Part shown: positions 21,321 to 33,000 of the stretch, one piece after another
How positions within the stretch are numbered: position 1 is the first letter of the stretch
Layout of the letters: the number at the start of each line of letters is the position of its first letter
From: Sternotherus odoratus
Lineage: Eukaryota > Chordata > Testudines > Kinosternidae
DNA length: 64,000 nucleotides
Assembly: GCA_032164245.1 (NCBI GenBank)
Contig: JAVMKO010000195.1
Coordinates: 372,001-436,000, forward strand
Reading direction: 5' to 3'
The notes under the pieces: generated by a model
The model's database searches: none
The model's input: the letters and a program-made list of their open reading frames with translations, nothing else
What the model was told of the DNA's origin: nothing
Position numbers and translations under genes: made by a program

Positions 21321-23120
21321 TGGATTTATATAGTAAGAATGGAGGAGCTTGGTCTGCCAAACCGATCAGCAAAGCCAGTGCTGACAATCTACATGAAAAG
21401 GCTGCAAAACACCAAGCCTCTGGACTGCATTGCCATGCAGAAAGCCTTGTAAACCAGTCACTATCAAAGCCAAGTTTAGAAGAACTTAATGAGGCTTTTA
21501 AGAATGCTGGAGACACCACAGTTTTGAGAACAAACGTGGCTGTCGCAACAATCATACTTTCTATTTAATCAAGAGATACCACACCATGCCAACAGGAGAC
21601 CAATGCTAAGTTCATTTTCTGTTGTTAATCCTGAAGTTGGACACTGGTTCCAAACAAGAACAACAAATGCTCACTATCTTTCTGCAAGAAACTCAACTGG
21701 CTGCTTAGAAGCATGTGGTGCAGCAGTGAAAGGTTCAGCGGTTAAAAAAAGTGAAGAACTCTCACCACATTCAGAAAAGGTGCACACATGGCTGATGAAT
21801 GAACCGATGCAGATGAGCGTCAAGTATGAAGTCATTGTGATTATCTTCATATCAGTAGTAGGCCAACAGATGCATTTTTAGATGTTCAAGTTATAGAAGA
21901 CACATCAACTGCATCTCTGGCCATCCACATCTTAGAAGAGTTAATTGCCTGTACGTTCAACCTCAAAGAGATGGCTGCTTGTGCATTTGATGGAGCTGCA
22001 AACTTCCCTGGAAGACCTAGTGGAGTACAAGCTTTTGTTCAGAGAAAAGTTGAACCCTAATTTCTCCTCTACACAATGCAGAGACCATCTTCTCAAACTA
22101 GCACTAATGAGCTGCAGAAGCTTCAAAAGACATTTAAAAAGCCATCAATTTGAATGTCTTCGGTATACTCCTTTTTTCAGCAAGAGTCCAAAAGGACTGA
22201 AAAAATATAAGATGCAATGGGACTGAAGCTCAAATGAGTCCAACCTGGGAAAACCTGCTGGCTTTCTCATGAGCGATCCTTGGCTGTTGTCTTAAAATTA
22301 TTTGCTTTGGAAAGTATCTACTGAGATGGGATGGATCGAAGTTGTGAGGCTGGTGGACATCTTTTGCTACTAAGTTTACAGAAGACTATTATCGTTCTCT
22401 GTCTTGTAAGTCTACTGTTGAAACCACTTGGGACAATTAAACAATGCCAACCAGGCATCCGCTACAACAATAGTAGCTCTTGGACCAGCAAGAGACGCTA
22501 TCCTTGGATCAATCAGAGAGAGAGCCATTGAAAATGTACTGAAAGAAGCAAAGACTTCAGAAGTTGACTAATGAAGGCACTTATACTGAATCCTTACATG
22601 ACAAGGACAAGAAGTGTTTAAGACATCTGAAAAAGTACACCGCCTTGATTCTTACAAATCTACAACAGCGCTGTTTGCATTCTACTCAGCCTTTCTTATA
22701 AATGACCATTAAATGAAGTGAGACACTACCAGCAATGGGGCTGCCATGTGATCGGGACAGAGCAGAGAATTTGAACACAGAGTGGAATATCCTACGATGA
22801 ACATAAAAAGATTTGACTTCAACTTTTTCTTAATCATCACTAGTGGTTTGACCCAATCTTTGTGCGATATTTCCTGGGATGAGCTCTTGCTACTCCCAGT
22901 CCCAACAGCTACAGCTGAGTGTCCTTTTTCCTCACTGAATAGAATTTTATATTCTGAAAGGAGTTGCCTTCTGCTTGATCCTGAGTGTACCCTGAAGGAC
23001 TGGACACAGAAATGGACGCAGTGCATTTGAGACGCTCGTTAACAGAGTTGTGCAGAATCCCAAGACGGATGTAGAAGTCATGCTTCGTAGTAGGCTTGAG
23101 CAGCCAATTTTAATTTGTGG
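21302..23120 (+). pseudogene. Decayed hAT-family transposase (ZMYM/ZBED-like)
   Basis: Broken frames resemble domesticated or transposon hAT proteins: AKHQASGLHCHAESLVNQSL and SLEELNEAFKNAGDTTVLRT near 21400-21520; FNLKEMAACAFDGAANFPGR near 21960-22015, the region of the conserved DGA motif; LPVPTATAECPFSSLNRILY near 22890-22950, the C-terminal dimerisation domain. Many stops and frame changes show it is dead. No clear terminal repeats were found, so a decayed retrocopy is also possible. Confidence 0.65.
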
Positions 23121-24009
23121 GATGATCAATAAAGTAGTTGTAAAACATTTTTCAGCTTTTACAGTGGTGCCATACAGCTCCTCTTCAGCCACACCTCTCG
23201 TCAGCCCTCACTCCCCATGAAATACGAACACCCCCACCTAATTTCAATTCCCAGGGAAAACACGGCCTGGCTGGGGCAGGAGCCCAGAGGAAGGAGGTTT
23301 GGGGGGGCTGAGCGGTGCTGGGATGGAGGACCTGGTTGGGGCAGGAGCTTGAAGGAAGGAGATTTGGGGTGCTGAGAGGGAGGCTGAGCCTGCGCATAAG
23401 GGGAAAGGGGGGAGAAAGAATGGTTCAGCCCCTTTCCTTCCCACGGAGTTGTGCCTCCCAGTCCTATCCAGGGTTACACCCTGGAGCCACCTTCTCCCCC
23501 TTGCCACCTCGGCGCCTCCCCAGCAACTCCCCATGGAACCTCCTTGCCCAGGGCTTTTCCTTGGTGCAATGGCCTGTGTGCAGTGCCCTCCCACAGCCCA
23601 GCACCATGCTCCCCAGGGTATCTCATGGGGCTCTCCCCAGCCCCTTCCCGGCCTGAGGTCTCTGCACTGTGCCCACCCTAGAGTTCAACCCCCACAAGAT
23701 CTTCCTTCACCTTTGCTCAGCTCCCCGGCCATGTGGTGTGTCCTGGTGCTATTTCTTCTCTCTGGGGCTGTGCCCCCTTTACCCATCGCTTCCTGGCTCA
23801 CTCTCAAAGGCCCCCTCTGGAGCTCTGCTCCCTTGGGCTCACCCCACAGGCCTGCATTCCCTGCGTTCCTTCCCTGCTTGTCTTCTCACTCTCTGTCTCC
23901 CCCACTCCCAGGTGAGCACGACAGTAGCAGCAGCAGCAGCCTCCTGGTGGTCAGGATCCTGGCGCCCAGCCCCTCCCGGGGCCCCTGTTTCCTGGACAGC
24001 GGCAGCAGC

Positions 24010-27000
24010 ATGAACGGCAGCGTGGCGCCACTGGGGGTAGTAGAGGCGGCGGCACCGCTGCCCTCGCCCGGCTGGCGGGATTTCTGCGAGGCCCATGCCC
24101 GGGCGGCCGCCCTGGACTTCGCCCGGCGCTTCCGCGCCTTCCTGAGCGAGAACCCCCAGTTTGCAGCCCCCGGGGCCGAGACTGCCTTCTCCCGCCGCTT
24201 CGCGGAGCACTTCGTGGAGCACTTCGAGGCTGAGGTGAGCCGGGCCTGCGCCGGCGACTCCCCCCCCCGCTGTGACATCGCCCCCTTCACCGGCGCCCAC
24301 CACTGCCCGGGGGGCGCCTCCTCCTCCTCAACCCGCGACCTCTCGGAGACCTGCAGCGACTCCTCGGTGGCCTCTCCGGTTGAGCCGCAGCCCGGCCTGG
24401 CCTCAGGGCTCTCCAGCAGCCAGTCTCGGAGCTCCGAGGACGTCTCGGCCTCCGCCGCCACGGCCAGCACGAAGCCGAAGCTCAAGAAGCGCTTCTCCCT
24501 GCGCAACGTGAGCCGCAGCGTGCGGGGCATCCTGCAGTGGAAGAGCTCGGCCGAGTCCCCCACGGAGGAGGAGGCTGGTGGGGCCAACACCAATTCCAAC
24601 TCCTCCGGGGGCGGGGCTGCCGACTCCTTGCCCACCGAGCGCTGGACCCACAAGTTTGAGAGGCTGCGGCTGAGCAAGGCGCCTGCCCCCAAAGTGGAAC
24701 TGTCCAGTGTGCGCCGGGAGGGGCTGCTCAATTACATTGTGGCCGATGACAGCGGAGGGGGGGGTGGCAGCCGGGCCCGGTGGCAGAAATGCCGGCTGCT
24801 GCTGCGGAAGGCAGGCAAGGGAGAGGGCGAGGGCTACCTGCTGGAGTTCTACATCCCCCCCAAGGTGAGGGGGCAGTGGGGCTGTGCCCCACCCTGGGGG
24901 CAGCCACCCACCTGTTGGGATTCCTCCTGGGGGGGCTGCTGGCAGGGAATGGCGGGGGAGCCGGGGGGTGGGGGGTGGCAGAGCCGCGGTGCAGGATGGA
25001 GGGACATTGCTAGAGCCGTGCATGGAGATGAAATGAAAGGGGTTCTGGAGACAGGGCTTCTGGGAACCTTGCCTGACTTGGGGTGGGGGTTAGCGGGGTA
25101 CGACAGTGGCTCTTAACCTTTCCAGACCACTGGACTCCTTCCGGGAGTCTGACCTGTCTTGTGTACTCCAAGGTTTCTCTCTCATAAAAAGTACCGGGTT
25201 CCAAAATCCGAGATAAAAATACAAGGGTCCTAGCACACTACTAGGTGGCGGATGTTGTCATTTTGACCATGTCATTCTAACATCGGTTGGAATATAAATA
25301 GTGTGCTTACATTGCAGTGTATAACCACTGCATTGGCTCTCTGAAATGTTAGTTTGTACTAGGGCTGTCAAATGATTTTAAAAATTGCAGTTAATCACGA
25401 GATTAAAAATTAATCCTGATTAACTGCCATTTAATCTCACTGTTACAATAATAGAATACCATTGAAATATTTTGGGGTGTTTTCTACATTTTCAAATATA
25501 TTGATTTCAATTACAGCATAGAATACAAAGTGTGCAGTGCTCACTTTATATTATTATTTTTATAACAAATATTTTCACTGTAAAAAAGTTGAGAGAGAGT
25601 ATTTTTCAGTTCACCTCATACACGTCCTGTAGTGCAATCTCTTTATCGTGACAGGGCAACTCATAAATGTAGAACGGTGGGGGGTGGGGGTGGGTTGTGT
25701 TTTTTTTTTTTTTTTACACGACTGCACTCAAAAATAAAGCAGTAAAACTTTAGTGCCTACAAGTCCACTACTTCTTGTTCAGCCAGTCGCTAAGAGGAAC
25801 AAGTGTGTTTACATTTACAGGAGATAATGCCGCCCACTTCTTATTTACCATGTCACCAGACAGTGAGAACAGGTGTTTGCATGGCAAGGTCGTTGCTGGC
25901 CTTGCATGGTATTTACTTGCTAAACGTTCGTATGCCCCTTCATGCTTTGACCACCATGCCAGAGGACATGCGTCCGTGCTGATGCCAGGTTCTACTTGAT
26001 ATCGATCCAAAGCAGTGTGGACTGATGCACTGTCATTGTCATCATCTGAGTCGGATGCCACCCGCAGGATGATTTGGGGGGCGGGGGTGGTTCGGGTTCT
26101 GTAGTTTCCGCATGGGAATGTTGCTCTTTTAAGACTTCTGAAAGCGTACACCACTCCTCGTCCCTCTCAGATTTTGGAAGACACTTCGGGCTCCTCAAAC
26201 TTGGGTCGAGTGCTGTAGCTATCCTGAGAAATCTCACACTGGTATCTTCTTTGCGTTTTGTCAGATCTTCAGTGCCAGCTGCAAGAGTGCCGTGTGGACG
26301 CCTGTTCTCACTGTCCGGTGACATTGTAAATAAGAAGCGGGCAGCATTATCTCCTGTAAATGGAAACACACTTGTTTGTCTTAACAATTGGCTGAACAAG
26401 AAGTAGGACCGAGTGGACTTGCAGAACCTGAAGTTTCAAACTGGTTTCTTTTTGAATGCAGTTATGTAACAATCTGCGTATGTCAGTTGCACCTTCACGA
26501 TAGAGAGTGCACTACAGTACTTGTGTGAGATGAATTAAAATGTCCGTTGCACCTGAGATTGCACTACAGTACTTGTGTGAGATGAAATAAAAATACTCTA
26601 TTTTGTTTTTTACAGTACAAATATTTGTAATGAAATCTATAAAGTGAGCAGTGTATGCTTTGTGTTTCGTGTTGTAGTTGAAATCAATTTATTTGAAAAG
26701 GTAGAAAAACATCCAAAAATATCTGTAATGTAAATTGATATTTTATTATTCGTTAACACTGCAATTAAAACCGATTAATCACCATTTTTAAAATTCATTT
26801 GTTTTGGGTTAATCGCTTGAATTAACTGTAATTAATTGACAGCCCTAGTTTGTACTGACTTCACTAGTGCTTTCTATATAGCCTGTTGTAAAACTTGGTG
26901 AATGTCTAGCTGAGTTGCTGTCCCCCCAGAGATGTCTCTGTATCCCCAGAGGTACACAGACCCCTGTTTAACCACTGGGGTGGAGCAGGGGTAGGAGAGA

Positions 27001-30000
27001 CAGGTTGGACTCCTGGGTTCCTGATCTGGCTAAGTGCCGTCCCAGGGCACCCAGCCTGACGCAGCCCCATGTGGGGAGGGGACGAATGGTGGGGCCCATC
27101 TCACCTCACTGTCTCTCACCTGTCCTCAGTCCACCAAGGCCCGGGTCAGCATCCTCTGCTCGGCGGTGACAGACGTGCGCACCACCACGCCGCTGGAGAT
27201 GCCTGACAAGGAGAACACCTTTGTCTTAAAGGTGGGTACGGGGGGCTGTGGGGGGAATTGCTCACGGGATGGGGGGAGAGAATCGGCACACTCCCCTTCC
27301 TTGTACCGCGGCTGCTGTCATGGGTTAGGCACAGGGCTGGGGTGGAGCAGGTGGAGCCACCTGAGGGCTGAGACTCCCCCGCGGTGGGGGGAGGGGGCCA
27401 TCCCCCAGTGCTGAGGGTCTGAGCAGGAAGCCCCGGCTGTGGAGATGGTCTGGGGGGGGGGGGTTAAGGGGGTTCTGGGAGGTTGGGGGTGGCCCCACAG
27501 GCGTGTGCAAGGGGAGTTCTGGAAGTTGTCCTGGGGGTGCCGTACTGGTGGGAGAGGGGAGGAGTGGGGTGGAAGCACCTGAGGCTAGAGTGGCAGAAGA
27601 GGGGTGCTGTAGGGCTGGGGGGTTGGGATGCTGTAGGGGTGGGGGGGGGAGCACCATGAGGGGCAGGGAAGGGGGTGGTGCTGACCCAGTGTACCTTGCA
27701 GATGGAGAACTCTCTGGAGTACATTCTGGAGACGGTCGATTCGCTGCAGATGAGGTCGTGGCTGGCCGACATCCAGGACTGCATGAGCCCAGGGTGAGTG
27801 AGCCAGCGTCCAACCCCAGCTCCGACCTCTCCCCCTCACGGGACTCCGGGTCCCCTTCCCCTCGCTCTGCCTCCCCTCTGTGCCGCCCCCTTCATGGCCC
27901 TGGCTCCCTGCCCCAGGCTTGCGCTCACTGCAGGGTCCAGACCCCCGTTCCTGGGAGGGGGAGCCAGGCAGCGCTCCCGGGTTCGGGGGTGTCCTCTCCC
28001 TGTGACTCATGCCGGTGTCCCTGCAGGGAGAACGCGGACAGCACGGACCTGCCCTGTCTCAACCACTCGGAGAGCATGCCCAGCCGCGAGCTGCCCATGG
28101 TGCCCAGCGAGAGCAGTGAGCAGCTCTCCCAGGGTGAGTGTCCAGAGACCCCCGGCCCGTACCGCCCCCTAAGCCATCTTCCCCCAGAACCAAATCCCTA
28201 GCCTCCCTCCTGCACCCTCCCCAGCCCTGCCTCCTCTCCCCCCAACCAGCACCCCATAGCTGGCCCCCCTGCCCTGCCTCTCTCCCAGATCCACAGGGGC
28301 CCTGCTGCGGCCCCAGCGTTGGGACGGTGTCTCTGAGGAACCCGCCAGTCAGCCAGACCCATGCGGGGTCTCGCCGTCCTGCAGAAGCCACGTGGCTTCA
28401 CCGCCTGCTTATACTGGACCTCTGGACTGCGCTCCCTGGTCCCCCAGTGAGCCCTGCCCAGCGAGACCCGCAGACCCTGGCAGAGACCTGCCCACACTGC
28501 TGGGACGGTGCCCCTCGCCCAGTGTGGCAGGGAAAGTCCCACCACGCTGGCGCAGTCGGGCGTGTTCGCTGGGCACAGCACAGGGAGCCCTTAGGGTAGC
28601 GCAGAGGGGTGCAGGTTACAGCCCCATCTGCTCTGCTCAGCCCAGAGCCCCGCCGGGCTGTGGGGAGCCCTCGGGGCAGGCTCCCTCTGTCTGATCTCCT
28701 TTGTCAGGCTCCCAGGGTGTGGTGTGCTGGAGGCAGTCAGGGTACTTCCCCTCTCTTCCCCTCCCCCCAGTCCATGCAGCTCCGCCCCCTGCTAAGAGGG
28801 GGCTTTGGCGTTCCCTGGACCGGATTTCTGGGTCCCCTTCGCTCTCCAGCCCGGGGTGCCCTGCCCCTGCCATGCGGTCTGAACAGCCTGCTCAGTGGAA
28901 AACCTGCTCTCCCAACCGTGTACATGACTGATCTCCCAGCCAGCTGTGAGTCGAGACAGGGCAGCACCCACATAGCCCCAGCTCTGCCCCCCAGAAATGT
29001 GCGTCTTGCACTGCTCAGTAGCCCGCTGGACAGTACAAGCTCCTAGGTAGTTGGGCATCCCAAGAGAGGGTAAGGTTTATGCACCAGCCTTTGTCCTCTC
29101 ACGTAGAGATTTCTTAAACACCTCAATCGAACCAGCAGGTTTAGAGAAAACAAGAAACCGAGTTTATTAACTGGAGAGCGCCCCGGTTAAGTGATGAGAG
29201 GGGAAGAGGCATAAAAGTCAGAATTGGTTACAAAAAATATCTATATATATAAAAGTCAAGTGGTGTATGTATGTATGTATGTATGTACGTATGACTGCGA
29301 ACTCCTCCCGCACCGTTTGAGCCAGAGACTTGAAATTTGGTACAGTGAGGGGTCTTGGGGTCTAGATGCTGGTAAGGGTCGAAAAATTTTCGGATCTCAC
29401 CTCTGACGCCCCCCAGGGGTGAAAGTCTTTCAGGGCCAATCACATCGGCTGGGCGGTTAGGTGGTGATGATGTCATAATACCCCCCCTCCAACAGACACC
29501 TCACTCGCTCAGCTCACCCCTCCCTCCTCCAACGGAACCCCGGAGATCCCTCAGTTCTCTGCCCCTCCCCCCTCCCAACGGAACCCCGGAGATCCTGCAG
29601 TTCTCTGCCCCTCCCCCCTCCCAACGGAACCCCGGAGATCCCTCAGTTCTCTGCCCCTCCCACCTCAACCCCGGACTCCATCAGCCCTGTGCCCCCCCCC
29701 ACCTGCGAAGGTCCCCGGAATCCCTCGGCTCTGGGCCCCCTCCCCGCCTGCGACGGATCTGAGTTGGGTTTGGTGGGACGGTAAGTGAGGTGGGGGTGTC
29801 GGGTTCGGTCGGGGGGTGAGGTGGGGGTGTTGGGGTTGGTCAGGGGGTGTTGCGGTTGGTGGGGGGGTGAGGTGGGGGTGTTGGGTTTGCTTGGGGGGGT
29901 GAGGTGGGGGTGTCGGGTTTGGTCAGGGGGTAAGTGAGCCGGGGGGGTGTCGGGGTTGGTCTGGGGGTGTGGGAAGGTGTTGGGGGGGTGAGGGGTGTGG

Positions 30001-33000
30001 TGTGTGTTGGGTTTGGTCTGGGGGGGGAAGGTGTTGGGGTGGGTGCCCAGACCAAACCAGACACCCCCCCCCCCGGCTCACTTACCCCCCGACCAAACCC
30101 GACACCGCCACCTCACCCCCCCACACCAACCGCAACACCCCCTGACCAACCCCAACACCCACCCCTCACCCACCCCAACACCTTCCCACCCCCCCAGACC
30201 AAACCCGACACCCCCTGGCTCACTTACCCCCCGACCGAACCCGACACTCCCACCTCACCCCCCCAAGCAAACCCGACACCCCCACCTCACCCCCCACCAA
30301 CCGCAACACCCCCTGACCAACCCCAACACCCACACCTCACCCCTCACCCACCACGACACCTTCCCACCCCCCCAGACCAAACCCGACACCTCCCCGGTTC
30401 ACTTACCCCCGACCGAACCCGACACCCCTACCTCATCCCCCCAAGCAAACCTGACACCCCCACCTCAACCCCCCACCAACCGCAACCCCCCCTGACCAAC
30501 CGCAACACTCACCCCTCACCCACCCCAACACCTTCCCACCCCCCCAGACCAAACCCGACACCCCCCGGCTCACTTACCCCCCGACCAAACCCGACAACCC
30601 CACCTGACCCCCCCCAAGTAAACCCGACACCCCCCCCCCCCGGCTCACGGTGCACTGTGTAGCACACAGATTATTAAATACACTGTTCGGTCGGGGGGTG
30701 AGGTGGGGGTGTCGGGTTTGCTCAGGGGGTGAGGTGGGGGTGTCAGGTTTGGTCGGGGGGTGAGGTGGGGGTGTTGGGTTTGTTTTGGGGGGCAGGTGGG
30801 GTTGTCGGGTTTGGTCGGGGGGTAAGTGAGCCGGGGGGTCTTGGGGTTGGTCGGGGGGGGTGGGAAGGTGTCAGGGTGGGTGGGTGTTGGGGTTGGTCAG
30901 GGGGTGTCAACTGTCTGCCCCCTCCCCACCTCCGACTGACCCAAGCAACGCCGGGCACTTATGCTAGTACTAAAATAAAATCATTCACTAATTCCTAAAC
31001 TACCAGGCTCAATCCGATTTGAAGCAAACGTCATTCTCTGTGCACCAGATGCTGCAGGCAATTCTCAGTTCACAGGCTGTCTCTCCTCTCAGCCTGCGAC
31101 CACTCCTCTTCGTTCAGTACCCCTCAGCTCTTCATTGACGTTATGAGCGGAGAGCTGGAAGGAGGAGAGGAGAGGTAGCTAGAGGTGTTTCTCCCCTTTG
31201 ATACCCCAACCCTTCTGTGCTGGACAAGCCCTTGCTGGGTGGTGGGGGCAGACTGTTCCCTGGCGTACCTGAGTGCAGTTCAGTTGTAGATTTCCTGTTT
31301 GCAATCCCCTGCTGGTGAATCTCTGTTAGGCAGGCAGTGATCTTGTAGCATCGAGCTGGCGTGCCAGTCTGCCTTTGTATCTGAGAAACTGCCTTATGGG
31401 GTTTACTGAGAATCCCAACCTATTTCACTAACAATCACACAGTAAAACTGCATCATTTGGCATGAAGTATCATTACACACGTTTCAACGAGGCCATGAGG
31501 TTCAGCAGATTGAGTTTTCAAATGGTACCTCCGAAGGCACACTTTGTACCAACCATATAAAAGTGGGGACCATGGGGTACAGGATGTCCCAGCAGGGGAG
31601 TTGGTATGTCTCTGGATCGTTGGATTTGTCGTTCTCTTCTGAGGAGCCCCATTGATACGGGACCCAAGGGTCCAGACAGCCGGGTGACCCCCACACCTGT
31701 GTCCTTGTCTGGCGAGAGCGCACAGACCTGTTCTCCCCATTGAGCGACAGTACAGCGCAGGAGGGAAACTGGCACACACCGCCTTTCTAAAACTATTCCA
31801 TTGTGACCCTCTGCCATACCAGCACCCCATAGCTGGCCCCCAAACCCTGCTTCCCCCCCTGTACCAGTGCCCCAAGGCTGAGCCTGCTTTCTCGCTCCCC
31901 CCGCTACCAGCACCCCATAGCTGGCCCTCAGACCCTGCCCCCCCCATACCAGCGCCCCAAGGCTGATCCGTGAGCCCTGCTTCCCCCACTCCCCCCGCTA
32001 CCGGCACCCCATAGCTGGCCCTCAAACCCTGCTCTCCCCCCTCCCCCACCCCTGTACCAGCGCCCCAAGGCTGATCCGTGAGCCTATCTTCCCCCCGCTA
32101 CCAGCACCCCATAGCTGGCCCCCCAGCCCTGGTTTCCCCCCCTGCCGGTACCAGCACCCCATAGCTAGCCCCCAAACCCTGCTTCTCCCCACCTCTGGTA
32201 CCAGCACCCCATAACTAGTCCCCCCAGGCCTTTCCTTTAAACCAGCAGTTCTCAAATTGGGGGTCGCCGACCAATCCCAGGTGGGTCACGAGCTCATTTT
32301 GCCGCTGAGTGTCCGGCAAATGGATTGTTTCCACATTCCGCGGCTTTTCAGCGGACCCCGTGTGCTTCGGAGAGTGCTCAGAACAGCCGCCGAAGTGATT
32401 GCTTTGGGCTTTTCGGCGGGCACTTTGAAGCGCACGCATGTCCACCGCAACGCCACCGAATGAGGAAACAATGACTTGGGTAGCTTTCTGGCGACATACA
32501 AGGGTCGTGCCGCAAGACACTTAGAGGGGCCGCGACCCTTTTTCGGTTAAGTTTGAGACCCACTGCTCTAGACCAGCTCCCTCAGCTGCCTTCTCCCCAA
32601 CACCTGCCACAGTGGATACCTAGCCTGTCTCCAGACCCAGCTTCCTTCTCCCCTCGGCCTGTGTCCTGACTCCTCTTCCATCCCCTGCTTCTCCTGTTTA
32701 CAGCAGCATCTCTCCCGCTGGGCGCCCCTGGGGGGTCTGTCCCGCCGGGGCGCCCCCAGGCCTGTGGGGATTGGTAACTTCATCTGCATCTCTCCCACCA
32801 GGCGCCTATGGGGGTCTCTCTGAGCGCCCCTCGGCTTCCATCTCCCCCAGCTCCGTCTCCATCGCTGCTTCCCACTTCAACTCCATGGAGCTGCTGCCTC
32901 CCGAGTTGCCCCCCCGGGTCCCCATCGATGAGGCAGCGGAGAGGCTGCAGGGTCCCTACCCCGCTGGCCTGCTGCACACACCCTTCCCCGACACTCCCGA

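Noticed and set aside
7249..23900. TUFM expected between ATXN2L and SH2B1
   Set aside because: No elongation-factor-Tu exon or motif seen on either strand; the interval is transposons and promoter sequence.
23449..24009. In-frame upstream extension of SH2B1
   Set aside because: Open but without resemblance to SH2B proteins. The family begins MNG, and a plausible acceptor lies at 23911.
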